Positions 25,101 to 39,994 of a stretch of 64,000 nt of DNA are shown one piece after another. Where the stretch lies: contig NC_051440.1 in the NCBI RefSeq assembly GCF_001649575.2, positions 24,611,617 through 24,675,616 on the forward strand, written 5' to 3'. The notes under the pieces were generated by a model that saw only the letters and a program-made list of their open reading frames with translations, ran no database searches and was not told the origin of the DNA. Both the position numbers and the translations under genes were made by a program. Numbering within the stretch: the stretch's first letter is position 1; every line of letters starts with the position of its first letter. Origin of the DNA: Kryptolebias marmoratus. Lineage: Eukaryota; Chordata; Actinopteri; Cyprinodontiformes; Rivulidae.

Positions 25101-28100
25101 GAGTGAAGCTCAGACCACAGCCTGAACAGATAAACACACATTTCTATTCAAATCATCTTTCTCTAAAGGTCACTTGAATGGCGGATTTAAGACGGGTGCC
25201 ATCGAATATTGATAATGCGGTGAACGTACAGTGCATGAGGCTCGACAACAACAGATCCTTTTTAGATGAAATACCACTCAGGGTTCTTGAATGTGGTTGC
25301 GTTTTCAACAAAACATGCAGCAATAGTCTGATTTTTTTTAGATTTAGGGACGATTTGAACCTTGCTTTGAAATAGTGCTGATGTTCAGCAGATCAGCTGT
25401 TTTGTTCCGTTTCCACAAACAGTAAGCAGCTATTTTTAAATTTACATTAATTCATTCAGCAGACGCGTTTACCCGAAGGACTTGGAAGTGTCTTTCTCAC
25501 GCAGCGATTAGCGAATCGGGATCTGGATGCTGATCTACTTCCACGCAGACGTACAGCAGCCGCTCCAGGAAAAGACAAACCTCCGATGTTCTGATGAATC
25601 CACACGTTCTATTTTCAACCCCCACTCCGTCAAAGTGAGCTCTGAATATTTCAGCTTCAACAACAGAGATCCCAGTCGGTTTTTCTCCAACAAGTTTCCT
25701 GAAATTCTATTTGTTTTTTTGTTTTTTCTTCCAAAAACAAACAAATGGCAGTAGTTATTATCCACCATTCTGATTGCTTTGCTGCTGTTTTGAAAGCAGA
25801 GGCCCCATTTTTTCCAAACACTTCACACAATTAGTACAGTCTCACGCCCAATTAGCAGAACAACTCAGAGCTTTTGCGAAATTAAACATTTTTGTAAAAT
25901 TAAACACAATTTTGTTGCCATATCAAACACGCATTTCCAATAGGTTCAGCTTTGTTTTCTGCAGAGAAAAAGAGGTCACTGAAGTCCCTGAATCCACAGG
26001 GTGAGCTGTTTGCTTCTTCTTGTTTCTGACGGCGCAGACTTCCTCCAACATGACAGCGCCATGATTCATCAGGCTGAATCTGAGAGAGTCGCTCAGGGAG
26101 CACGAGACAGCGTTTTTACACATGGACTGGTCCCCTCAGAGTCTAGACCTTAATGTCTTTGACAATCTTTAGAAAACGCTGACAAAACTAAAGTTTTACT
26201 CTCTCATCATCAGTACGAAAGCTTGGCTGAGAAGTTCATTTAACTGCATGGAAATAAAAGCAACTGCTGTAGTAAATATATGCTATTATTAAAGCTAAAG
26301 TTCGTCCAGCAGTGCATGAAAGCATCATGTTATTTGGGTTTGAAAGTGAGCTGCAGTTATTTATGGAGGTTTTCTGCTATTTTATATATTAGTGCATCAG
26401 TTTTCCACCACAAACATGACTCCTGACCATCTAATCTAAGTGACAGAAACAAAAAAAAGCTCAGATATGAACAAATACAAGCCAGCCATGCCCTGCAGCA
26501 TTCCTCTGTCAAAGCCTATCGAGGAAGAAAATGATTGAGAGAAAAGTCTCTTCTCTTTTCTTCTGTACTTCCTGGTTCGCTTTTTTTTTTACTTAATGAT
26601 TTTTCTTGAACATGCATGCAAAAACAGCTGTTTGTATAATTTAGACAAACAGCATGGAAGGTACTTGTGAAGAAGATTTAATCTCCTGACAGAATCTCAC
26701 GTAATTTTCCCACTTAGCTTTTAATTGTCTGTGGAAAGTAGCCAAACTAAATGAATAACTTTGAAAAGCAAGAAGTACAGGTGATTTTTCTTGTTGATTT
26801 CTGTACAGCTGCCAAAAACAGTTGAAGGTTAGTGGAAAGTGTCTGCATGACTTCCTCCTGGCAGGCAGCAATTAGCCTGCTCTGATTCCATTTGTTACCT
26901 TTTTAGCCGCACACCTACAGCCGTGAAGTGTGTCACTCTGTCAGAATGAACTGATTAATACTGTAACAACATGAAAAGAAGGACAGAACCAATTATGGTT
27001 GATAGAAGCCGTTTTATCAAGTTTTTTTTAGCTCATCTTGGAGTAGAAACAAGAAACCTTCTCTTAGATTACTGTGCTGTAATTGAGAGCTGAGAAAAAG
27101 CAAAATGCAACACAAAAACTCACCAACGCAACAAAAGCTTGTACATATTGGTAAAATGTTGCCTATATAAAAGATAAAATCTTAAGATTAGCCTTAACAG
27201 TGGAGCCTGGGGGTTACTGAGTCAATATGCACCAGATTATTACTTGATTTTATAATCTCTCATTATGGCTGCTTCAGCTTTTTCTCTTTTTTTTAAGTCA
27301 AAAAGCTTTAAAAGGTGCACACCTCTTTGGGGAGCTCCCCTGTCCCTGTGCTTTCTGTAACAAATTGGACTATGACTGATTGTCTTGTCGTGCCAGGCAT
27401 CATTTGGAAATGAATCATGTTAACTCTGCAGCCCCACGTGCAAAAACGCACACAATAAGTCATTTCTCGAGACAAACACGTGGATCATGTTCCTCTACAA
27501 AACTGCAGGTTTTTACAGACAATAACGTGAATGCAGCACTGAAGGAGGATTCTGGTAGGGATGATACGTTTAAACTTTGTGAAATTCTATGTAACATAAA
27601 GAAAAATGTTAACATAGTAATGTGAATGGGTGGGAATCTTTAGGGACCTTACAATTTAAATATGATTCAGAGGGCTGTGACAATAAAACGACTTTCCACA
27701 ATTTCTCTAACTAGTAAGAAACTTTTCGCTCTAACACTACGGCAGAAAACAATTCATTTAAACAAGATTTTGGGAATCAAATGACCTAAAAAGGAGTCAA
27801 AATACAAAGACATAAGATTCTGTGGTTCTGGATGTCATGTTATGTTTGTTTTATAACTAAATGACTTTTATATTTTCATTTTCTCTCCCTGTTTCTGCTG
27901 CTTCCCCCTCATTTTTCCCAGTTGAAGAACAGTTTGAGGAACGACCTCTGTCTGGACCAGGGACCTGACACCGACAACGTCCCCATCATGTACCTCTGCC
28001 ACGGAATGACACCTCAGGTCAGCGACTTCTCATTCTAATCTCTTCTGTCCTGTCGCTGCGAAACGATGAAACGGCAACAAACAGCGATCACACAGACAGG

Positions 28101-31100
28101 TGTGAGGAAAGCAAATAATTGGACTCCTTCTCAGTCTTTGATATTTTAAAACAGGGATTTAGGGAGAGCAGGAGTGTGAGGAATTTCTCATTATTCTTCT
28201 TACAACAAAAAGGCTTTTGATGGACTTTCACTTTGCTTTACATAACTTTGATCGTGCTCCATTTTGGGTCAGCTGCACCAAACCTTCCCCGTGTGTGTTT
28301 TTATTGACCTTTATATTTCCTTGTATCTTTGTAGAAGTGTAGGCAAGACTGAGTGTTAATGTTGTTCTGCTTGTCATCTGGTGGAATATTTCTGAGCAGG
28401 AGATTCATCCAGGTGCATTTCTTTGTTTCTCTCTCTTCTGAGGGCTTCAGGAGGATTGATATTACACCGATTAAAACAGCGATTGCTGCAGCTTTAAATG
28501 CTCCGTTCAAGAGGAGGTTGTACTGTTTTTGATTTAGAATTGATAAACTCTGAAAGTTTTGGAATCATAGGTGAAGCTGTGGGTGGCTTTAATTCATATG
28601 AAAGACAAAAAAACCCCATTACTATAATGATAAAGTTGGCTATTTAGAGCAAAAATCTACAATAAAATTCTGCCAGAAACGGCTAATATATCATCATGAT
28701 GTAATACGGCTGGTTTGTGGAGCTGCTGTGGATGTACAATTAAACTTTCTGGCCCTTTGCAGCTGAAATAGCAGAAAAGTTATGAAGGAGTCACCGAGGC
28801 CAATCAACAGCTCTATCAGCTCACTGCAGATTTAAGGTCCTGTGAATCTAAGGGGCAGTAAATGCTGCACTCACGGCCTGCTTAATGGAGACTTAAGAAA
28901 GAAACAATTTAAAAATCAACCTGTTTTCATTACTTTGAAATTACCCATATCTTGTCGAAATAGAAAATGTTAGTATTTCATAACAGATGTTGAATATTCA
29001 GAACCAAACTGGTGTGTTTTCCGTGCCGGCAGCTTTCCGTGCACACGCCTCCTTTGTCAGTAAAGTTAATAGCTTTGACCGGAGCATTGACATCTGAAAC
29101 AGCTGTGTGTGCATTTCTTTCTTTTTACCTTCTATATATGTGCTCTCTTCTGCAGGCAGCATAATCAGCAAGCACTGATAAAGAAATTGAGTTGTATTAG
29201 GACAGTTTTATCTCCCTTTGCATTGGCACATTTATTATTTGGGCTAAAGAAATAGAGACTGTTAAGGCAAATGGTCCGTAGCCTATTTTCTTCACAATAA
29301 ACAGCTTATTCCCCCTGTTAGATTTGCTTTGTTTGCACCAAGCAGATTTATATTTTCTGAAATGGTTTGTTTTTTTTTTAATCCATAACATAAATTTGGT
29401 CCAGACTAATTTGAAACAGAACTGGCAGACAGGAGGTAAATGTATTCAGCCCGTAGCAGATATCAGTCCTAATCGGCGCCGGTCCGAAGCGAACCTGATC
29501 GGCAGCTTCTCTTCCTCTGGGACACAGAACCGTGTTATTATTTGTCTGACCTGCATTTAAATATGAGTGGCAGTTTTACCTAAACACCCAGAATAACTCA
29601 TACAGGCCTAAGATGGAGTTTAAAAGTATTCTAAAACCAAATGATGCTCAAGAACTTTTTGTTTTGTTTTTGGAAAATTTAAAGCTTTAGAGTTTTCTTA
29701 CTCAGCCTGTGAAAAACTACAAAACCACTGAAAAAGTTTAACCTTTAGCTTTTATTATCTCCTGCAGGCAATAATGTGTCTGTTTGTTGTCCAGCAAAAT
29801 ACCTGATGAACCACTGAACATGTTTTAATGAGACTTGCAGAAAGTAATTAATGGATGTAAATCTACAACTGATTCATTTTGGAGTCAACCTGATTCAACT
29901 GAGTCAGTCTTACAGATGATGGGCTAAAATTAGATTATAAGATTTTCTGCTTTGAATTTTAGCATTAACTCTTGGAGTTTGTTAGCAAAATATCTCTTTA
30001 ACAACCTAAACATGTTTTAATGAGACTCAGAAAGTTATTAGTGGGTGTATCTCTACAGCTGATTACTTTTTGGATCCAGTCTGATTCCAGATAACCTCCA
30101 GAGTTAATCGACAGTATCCAACACAGAAATGGCTACAGTGAAGATTTGGTGTGGTTATCATCAATTCTTAAAGCCTGAACACACAAGCTGAGCTTCTCTG
30201 TACTATTTCATGTAAAGCAAATAAAAAGTTAGGATTAAAGCTCCATCTATGAAAACACAGTCTCATAAATTACACATTCGACTGTATCGTGTCTGACGAT
30301 AACTGGGCTTTTAGGACCTTTGCAGAGATAAGTGAAGTTAGGATCCCAATATTTTGAACATTAGAGAATCAACAAGGGGAACTAATCGCTTTATAGACTC
30401 CAGATATTTTTGCATCAGAGGAGCATGCACATGCATTACTCTAAAACATAATTTAGATGTTATTTTCTGTCTCGTACCTGCTGTGGTAATTATCGAGGGA
30501 TTAGAGAGTGTTAGAATATAATGGATAAATCCGTAATCTTTCACACATTTATTGAATAAGCCTCCACTCTTTGTATTAGCCTAATGAAATTTTCCGCTTC
30601 AGTGACAAACTCTGTTTTGACTGACACGGTGAAACAATACCAACCTTATTTCCATTAGGAAACTTCTGAGGAGAGGCCAGGTTTAGGAGACGGCAGAAAG
30701 AAAAACTCTTCTCTCACACCTTTATGACATTTCATCAGTTATTTTTTATTGCGTGAATGCTTAATTGGTATTCACATTATTGTTTTCCAGTTGTTGTATT
30801 TATTTTTCTGTATATTTACTTGTTTGCAATCTAACTATTTCAGCATAATTTGTGCTGGTTTAGCCGTTCATGTGTCAAAACATTCAGCTCGATCAGGAGA
30901 TGAGAGTTACAACCTTTGTTTTGTTTGTAACTTTTCAAAATACTTAACTTTATTAATATCTTCGTAGAATAAATTGATATCTCTTCAAATCCTTCAGAAA
31001 CCTTGTTCTGTTGAAAATCTGCTCCAACATACGAGCTCCAGTTTTGTTTTTTATGTTACTTTTAGCTTTTAACCAGCCTTTTGATACTTTAACTTTCTGC

Positions 31101-34100
31101 TACTTTTATCTAGCCTGTTGCGTTTAGCTAACCTTAATTAGTGTCTTGATACTTTTAGCAATTAGCAACCTTTTGCTACTTTTAGCTACTGTTTTGTTGC
31201 TTTCAGTTAACATTTTTCTACTTCTTCTACTCTGCTTTTTATTAGCATTTAGCTGTTCTGCTTCTTTTAGCTTCAGCAGATTTCAAGGAAGTCATTCAGC
31301 GCTCAGCGTTCACTCTGTATTTTCACAGAAGTTTCTAGTTTCTCGTTAATTTTGCAGATTTCTTCTCCCAGGCCTCTCATTCTCCATTTAGACTTTTTGT
31401 TTTGGTTCATTTAATTCCTCAGATTACCTCCGAGTCCTCTCCTCTCTGATCAAAATGACTTGTTTGAAGATGGATGGATATGATTTAAATATTAGATAAG
31501 CTGAGTGCTAATGATTTGTACTTCATTTCATTTTTCACCTTTTGACACAGACGAGAGTAGAGGCTGCTTAAAAAGACGCAGACGACGATAAAAAGACAAA
31601 TAAAACAGACACAGCTGAGTGGACATGATATCATTGGGGGTAACTCACTGGCAAGTTTTCAGAAAACCAATTATTTAGATGTGAATTAATAAAGCTATCA
31701 ACCTCATGCTGTTCATGTCACATTGACTTCAGTTTTAATAAAACAGTTCCAGTGGAATCAAGTTCATCCTTATCTCAGCCTGAAACACATCAGAGAAAAT
31801 GTTAAAAGGTTGGTTTTGTTTGATTTTCTTTGCAGCAATTCAATCAGATCCACCTTCATGCTGGTTTCCCAGTGGCCTCTTATACCATAAATCTTTGACA
31901 TTTTACTTTTTCTTCTTTATTGAAGACAGTTTTTCTCAGGATATTTGCTTTTTCTTCCTTAAATAAAGACCTAAACAGATTCCATGATTTATATTTTGAA
32001 AACAGTGGGTCATCCAATCATATTAAAATGTAGTTTGCTGGTCTGGAGCAGTCAGATGTGTGTTAGCACAATGTCAGGGTGGAAAGACATCATCAGGGAT
32101 CTTAGAACATTAACTGTGGATCACCATTAATCTGTGAAGAGTTAAAAAGTAATTTCTAAACTATTTGGAGTTCTTTATTCTGCAGACAGAAAGATTATTC
32201 CCAGGTGGAAAACTTTTAAATTCATGCAAATTCACCCCAAACCCAGACCGTGCAATGCTCATGACAATTCTGAGTTGATATTCAAATGACAAAATTGAAT
32301 TTTGCCACTTTAGGAAAGCTGCAGAGTGGTTACTACCTGGTGCTTTTTGTCCTAATACAGTTGCCGTAGCTGCAGTAATTGAAACATGTTGCAGTAAAGC
32401 TGTGTTCTCATATCTTTTTTAGCTGAAATCTGTCTTTAAATATTATCTTAAGTTATCATAACATGACTGTTATAGTTATAACATTTGATTTGTGTATAAA
32501 TTTCCAGTGATAAACACAACTCTAATCACGTTAGCTTCTCGATGGTGCTCTGTGGTCTGCAGCCTGTGATTAATAAGGTCTCAGATTTGGTAGGTAGGTA
32601 GGTAGGTACATTTATTTATATAGCACTTTTCAGCACGAGGCGACTCAAGGTGCTTTACAACACAAGAACAAAATTACAGACAAAGTTACAGAAACAAAAT
32701 TACAGAACTAATTGTCTAAATAAGCTAAGCTAAACTAAACAGATCTAAGCATGACTAAATGTACAGAACTAAACTAAGCTAAAACTAAAACTAACAGTAC
32801 TGAACTATCTAAAAGTACCCCAGGCCCGCTATACAGCCGAAGTAAAACCAGANNNNNNNNNNNNNNNNNNNNNNNNNNNNNNNNNNNNNNNNNNNNNNNN
32901 NNNNNNNNNNNNNNNNNNNNNNNNNNNNNNNNNNNNNNNNNNNNNNNNNNNNNNNNNNNNNNNNNNNNNNNNNNNNNNNNNNNNNNNNNNNNNNNNNNNN
33001 NNNNNNNNNNNNNNNNNNNNNNNNNNNNNNNNNNNNNNNNNNNNNNNNNNNNNNNNNNNNNNNNNNNNNNNNNNNNNNNNNNNNNNNNNNNNNNNNNNNN
33101 NNNNNNNNNNNNNNNNNNNNNNNNNNNNNNNNNNNNNNNNNNNNNNNNNNNNNNNNNNNNNNNNNNNNNNNNNNNNNNNNNNNNNNNNNNNNNNNNNNNN
33201 NNNNNNNNNNNNNNNNNNNNNNNNNNNNNNNNNNNNNNNNNNNNNNNNNNNNNNNNNNNNNNNNNNNNNNNNNNNNNNNNNNNNNNNNNNNNNNNNNNNN
33301 NNNNNNNNNNNNNNNNNNNNNNNNNNNNNNNNNNNNNNNNNNNNNNNNNNNNNNNNNNNNNNNNNNNNNNNNNNNNNNNNNNNNNNNNNNNNNNNNNNNN
33401 NNNNNNNNNNNNNNNNNNNNNNNNNNNNNNNNNNNNNNNNNNNNNNNNNNNNNNNNNNNNNNNNNNNNNNNNNNNNNNNNNNNNNNNNNNNNNNNNNNNN
33501 NNNNNNNNNNNNNNNNNNNNNNNNNNNNNNNNNNNNNNNNNNNNNNNNNNNNNNNNNNNNNNNNNNNNNNNNNNNNNNNNNNNNNNNNNNNNNNNNNNNN
33601 NNNNNNNNNNNNNNNNNNNNNNNNNNNNNNNNNNNNNNNNNNNNNNNNNNNNNNNNNNNNNNNNNNNNNNNNNNNNNNNNNNNNNNNNNNNNNNNNNNNN
33701 NNNNNNNNNNNNNNNNNNNNNNNNNNNNNNNNNNNNNNNNNNNNNNNNNNNNNNNNNNNNNNNNNNNNNNNNNNNNNNNNNNNNNNNNNNNNNNNNNNNN
33801 NAAAAAAAAAAAAAAAAAAAAGATTTCCTCCCTAACCTAATATAATGCTAAAAACAGAAATTGTCTAAATTTATTGGGGATAAAAGTTAATGGGCAATGG
33901 AGTTACCTTAAAGCAAGATTTATTGTCTTATGATTAAAACTGAACTTGCACTGTTCTGACTAAGTGGCACATGTCCAATTTAATCATTTAATAATCCACA
34001 GGACCCAAGTTTTTGCTTCAATAGCTGCTTTTTTGTTTTGAGCAGCCTGAAGCCGGATCTCACTTCATAATGTGCTCCAGTGTTTTATTATTGCTGCAGT

Positions 34101-37100
34101 TGTCTCAAGTTGCAGCCTGTTGTAGAAATAAATGTTCTATACAAATGTTAATTTGGAAGAGTTATGATTGCTTTTCTTCTTTCAGTCCAAATGCTTAAAA
34201 TTCATAAAATCTTTTGTGTTTATTTGACTCTTGGCTGCATCTGCAATTGTAACTATTTATGAAGAAAAATACATTTCCTTCTTCACATTTTGTCAATTTT
34301 GTAAAATGAATGTGTTCATTAAGTTGGGGGCTAATTTCAGGCTAGTGGAGGTTCTTCAGATGCCGATATTTATTTGACAAAATGGTGAGAAATTGCAGTG
34401 GAAATTAGGCAGGTAATAGAATTTTGATCCGTGGCTCAATATTGGTGTAGCCTGCTAAGAAAATTGGTTTCTGGCTCGATCAATAAAGTCTGAAAATTAG
34501 ACCTTTGAGGCTATTTACTGGGGCAGAGTTACTGAGTGTGTGTGCACGTGCTCGCGCGCGTGTGTGTGTGTTTAACATTTTGGTCTTTGGAGAGAGCTAT
34601 TAAAAACTGACGACAGCAGCCAGTCGTTATGCTTCATGAGCTTGTTGAAGGTAAAAACTTTGCTGTAAGATCTCACCGATCTTTGATTAAAGCTGTGAAT
34701 TAAATGGTGTGAGGAAGTGTTTTTATGCATGTTGGCAGGAGGGTGTGTGTGTGTGTGTGTGTCTAAGGAGGGAAATTTACCAGGATATTGAACCAGTAAG
34801 TTCCGGCACAAATGAACAAGCTGCAGGAAATCTTGTAGCAGAGTTTGATGTTTGGAAGGAGCTGGAAATAAAGTCGCTGAACAAGTTTATTAGAGCCGAA
34901 CCCCAGCCTTTCCTCTGGGGAAAGAAAAAAAGGTTTCCCAATTAAAGAATTTTGGTAAAATTAAGAGATATATTTATCATTCTGGAGAGTTGGTTCAGTA
35001 TTAATAAGTCAGGATAGATGTATTTCACCAGGGAGTCATTTTGATACAAAATCCTCATTATCAAACTTTAAAAACTTAAAAAATTTAAATGTTAAGCTTT
35101 CCTTAAAGGGATGCATATCATATTTTGCTGAGAAGTGACGGAGTTACAGCCGTTTGTAATCGTCGTTGTGCACAAACTCATCCAATTTTGTGAGAAATGT
35201 TATAATCAGATAATAATTTGGGAATGACTCTCAGCTACTACCACACCAAATCTTAGCCTAATATCTGTAAAACTGACAGAGTTATATCTATTTTTGTGTT
35301 TACGAAGGTGGCCAAGTTGAATAGGGTTGACTCCAAAAGTTAATCATGTGAAGATGTGTAGCCAGTTATTACTTACAGGTAGTTTCATTAAAATCTGTCC
35401 ATTGGTTCATGAGATATTTAGCTAACACTACAGACAACCACTCATAGACATGGGCACAAACTCAGCTGTGGCAGCAGGTGATGAGGTTTTGTGAGGTTTA
35501 TTATTTATGCAGAATCTTAATAACGAGGTGAACTTCCACTAAACTTCCTGATTTTCTTTCTTTTTTTAAAAAAATGCTCTAGGCATGGCCATGAGCACTG
35601 AAAGTAAAAATAGACAAGCCCCACTGGATAATTCTTCTGGTCATTAAGAATGGTTATTTATAAAAAATAAAACATTTTAACAGTTATTACTGAACTGAAG
35701 TGATCCATTTTTAGCATGTTCAGTGTAAACCTGATCAGTGTGAGTTGTTTATTAGTAGAAACAGGACAGCTTTTAATTAGGCTGTCATCTTTATGAATAA
35801 CAGGTCTTGATGAGTTAAGCTTGTTGTTCCATGAGCTGAAATGTGTTGTGACGCCGTGGCTATTGTGTTTGTTTGTCTCGTTGTGATCGCAGCAGATGTT
35901 TGAGGGGAACGCTCTTCCTCAGCTCGTCTCTCTACATTTACACCTGGAAATAATAAGCTTCCTGAGAGCGAAACACTGCTGCTCTGTCAGCTCCAGCTTA
36001 TTATCTGTGGAGTGAAGTGCAATGATACGTTTAACTGCTGTTCGGTTTTTGTCCCTTTATGGCTAATTTTCTTACAGACTCAAAGTTAAAAAGAAATACA
36101 TCCTCCATGTATCAGACATTCGCTAATTTTGCTTACAGATTTTTAATTAAACGACACATGAGAAAAAAAATGTGTGGATTTTGTTTCTTTTTACCAGTTT
36201 TCATGACATATCAATGAGTGCCTTTAAAGTATAAAATTAATAAACAACTTGGAGTTTGTGCAGAGTACCTCTGCAGTAATTTAATGTATGATTTTCTTAA
36301 AATAAAGTTATTTCACTCCGTCTACATGTGCATGTTGTTCATGGATCATCTCCTTGGTGATAGAAACTCAGACAAAAAGATTGTGGTTAAGTAATAAATG
36401 TCTCAGAGCTTTTAACTGTTTAGTTATATTATCAATATTTAAAGTAACCCAGTCAAAATCTACCTTTTTCTGTAACAACAGCTGAACTTAGAAGAAGCTG
36501 AGACTTTTTCATCATTAGCTGGAGAGCACAGCATTGTCATTAGAGAATTACAAAGTATCTTAAAGTTGATCTTGTTAGTAAAATAGATCAGATGTGTTTG
36601 AAAAAGGAAAGTAAGCATTTATCTTTTTCTTAAACCAAGAAGATTTAAGTGCAGGAATAACTTGACTGTGTTTTTTTGGGGGAAATAAATGTCTATATGT
36701 GTACATTTTGTGTCTCGCTGCAGTTTTGAAAACAATAGAAAATTGGAAATAGTAGTTTGACTTCCTGTTTTGGCCAATTATCAGCACAGAGAGCAACAGC
36801 AGCGGAGTCTGTGGCGTGCAGCCTGCGGGGGCAAGTTAACAACTTCTCCCAATTTAACAACAGCTCTCAAAATTCAAATGCTCTCTCAAAGCGACGACTC
36901 CGTTAAATTGGGGCGCGCTTGTGGGGGGGTTCATGCCTTAGAATCGTCTCATCTTTCTTCAGTATCAAAGCATCTCGGTGACAGCTGTCTTTGCAAACAG
37001 GAACTATTAAAAGATAAGTCAGCAGACTTTTAATGGAGCCGTCCTTTGTGGCGCTTGTAAATCCTCTCCGCTCTTTTTTGGTCTCTCTTTTCAGAAACAG

Positions 37101-39945
37101 AAATAAAATCCAGTCAAACTCAAACCTGACAGCAGCAAATGTCGTGACCTCAGCGAATCAGACTGAAAACTTCTGTTATTTTTTCCTCTTATCATCCCTT
37201 TTATATGCGTTGTGGGAAAATGCATCTCAAACTGCAGCTGTTCTTTAAGTCAGGGGTAAAATTAGCTCAGCAAACAAACACAAAAGCTTTTGTTTGTCAT
37301 CAAAAGTGATTTCTAATAATTCTTTAAGATACTCCAAAGCAAAGGATATAAAATAACATTTATTGTCTGTTTGTGTTCTGCACGGGAACACGTTTTATCA
37401 CCAGAACAACTTGCAGCTTTCCTTGAATGCGAATGTTTCCATACGTCTCCTCTCCTCCCTGATTGTTCACATTATTTGCATTAGTTTTGAAAAGAGGGCG
37501 AACTGAAGGTGGTTGTATCAACAAAACTATCAGCTTACAAAAATGTAAATAGCTTTAGTCATAGTTTTAATCCCTGCGTGTTAGTTTGAATGTTGATGAA
37601 AATTAGAGAAGTGAAATACATCAACCTGTCAGGATTTGGGTTTTGTTGTTTTTTCTTTGTGATTTCTTTTGTTTAGGGTTATTGTTTTCATGTTCTGTCT
37701 TTGTTCTGTCATCCTTCACTTCTCCTCTGTTTATCTTGTCTTCCTGCCACGCCCATCTTCACCTGTTCCTGGTTGTAATCACTCACCTGTGCCCACTTCC
37801 CCTAATGACCCTCAGCTTTAAAACCTGGTCACTTTCTCCTCTTCCTCGCCTCTTGTTCCCTGTTGCTGCTTCTTGTCCCTCAGCGCATGTTGTCTCGTTC
37901 CTTGTCCTGCCTTGTCTCGCCTTGTTTGGATTTTGTTTTGTTTAGTTTTAGCTGCCACGTCAGCCTTTGTTTTTGTTTATTCTTTAGTTTAATAAATTAG
38001 TTTTTTTATGAGGAGTCTGTGTTCGCCTCCTTCTCCACAACCAAACAAAGATGTTTCTCAATCTGTTAGCAGACGAAGAATGTGTTTGGGATGAGTCTCA
38101 CCTAACAAACCAGATCTAAAGATATGACATGATATGCCATTTTAGTGCTGGGCAGCCATCTTGAATTGAGTTGACTCTGATTTGAAATTGTTAATTCTGC
38201 ACATTAAGTGCATTTAAAACTGATCACCTTTTGGAGTCAACTCAGTTTACGATGGCTGCTAAACACAACAATGTTTAAAATTCAGCCTGGTAGTAGCTGA
38301 GCGTCATCCCAAACACATGTTTTAGCCGCTACCAGGTTGTGTAAGATCTGGAAGGAATTTGATAAGTTTAGGTAAAAGTCATAATTACGATCAGAGGACC
38401 CAGACATCGATGCTTCTTGTTTGTGTTTGTTTGTTTTAAATTACTTCTGACAGTAATTTAGAAAGAAGAAACAAACAATAAAGCCTGTGGAAGGATCATT
38501 AACTTGTTAACCCTGGGACACAGCTGGCTCCAGTTCTGCTCTCTTCCTGATCACATCCAGCTTTGAAAATCTGCCTATCTAGATGATAAATCACCAAGTT
38601 ATCAAGTTCCAGTTTGCTGCTGATGCTGCATTCAAGAACAAATGGAAAATTTGAATTTCCAGCTTACAACAAGGTACAAAAATTAAGAGTATTCCCACAA
38701 AAAGTCAGATTTACTTGCGAGAAGAAAGAATATTTGACAGCATCTGAGTAGAGACTTCAGAAATCCCAAATTAATGAGCAAAGCTGTTGTGTCAGAGCTG
38801 AGTTTGAGTTATGATGTATCCTAAAAAAAGAAAGTTTCATGGTTCATAATGTTCCTTCTGAAACACACGTACTCAGCACAACGACTGCAAGTTACTTTTC
38901 CTTCTTTTCTTCTCCTGTCGAGGGCTCCGTAATCCCTACAAATGGGACACGTCTTGTTTCGTACTGAACATTGACATCTTTTTAAGTATATTTAGTGCAC
39001 CTCAGAAAGGACAGAAAGGACAAACCAGATCACCAAACTGTTATTCCTTTATGGCTATAGGAAGATTTTTACTCTAATCGAAATGTCATCTGCTGACAGT
39101 CGACTTAAGCGCCACAAATCCACCTGATTGCTGATGGCTTTCATTTCGCTTGTGTGTGTTAACATGTACATCTGTCAGGAGAGATTATTATCTGTCAAAT
39201 ACAGCACCGAGCTAATCCCTCTATTTGCAGCTTTAAGTCACTGTGACGGGGGGAGATAGCGTTAAGCCCTCGTTGGGAGGCTGAGCAGCAATCTATAGAC
39301 AGATGCTGGTTTAATCACTTGTATCAGCGGACATACATGGGCAAACATACAGAAAATTAAAGCCTTCCTCGCAGGCATTCGCACATACTTCCTGAACTGC
39401 AATCCCACAGTTGCTATTGTCTGCCTCAAGCTGTTATTAAATGTCTGAAAGGCTCAGTGGCTGTTTCACTGAGATAATGACTTTTATCTGCTTTCCCTAA
39501 GATGGTCATCGTTCACTGTAAAAACAAACTCTTGAAATTAACCAATAAAACTAACAGATTATAACCAATATTTTAGAGTAAATGTGCCTAAATGCAACAG
39601 TTAAATCACGTTTTTTATTTATTTTTTTACTGAACTAAATCAGATGAATGCTAACTATTCAGATATACTTGTAACTTCTCAAAACCTGTCAAGCTTTACA
39701 TATTTTTAAATCATTTTAGTTGAAAAAATAGGTAAATTTAGACACCCAAAATACATTAAATGTTGATGACCTGTGTTAACTAATATCCTAGGTTGAATTT
39801 TAATTAAAAAATGTTTAGGTTGTTTAGGAAAATAAATAGTTAATGTGGTTAAAAGTTGACTGTTTTTCTAAATGACATGTAACAGCTAAAGTATTGTCTT
39901 CAGTTCAAAATCTCTTTTTTACCACCTAGCTCTCACACACTCCTG

Positions 39946-39994
<49 letters not shown>

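Larger units (their letters stand above)
21614..27921 (+). other. galnt8-like intron of 6.3 kb
   Basis: It contains palindrome-family copy 7 (23631-24215), a possible dispersed repeat at about 22340-22780 and a Tc1-type fossil at about 26030-26240. Other stretches look like unique AT-rich intron. Confidence 0.7.

Noticed and set aside
37643..37945. 100-codon hydrophobic open frame
   Set aside because: It lies within the LTR-like element and comes from its pyrimidine-rich sequence. The homologous stretch at 8013-8402 gives an unrelated peptide.
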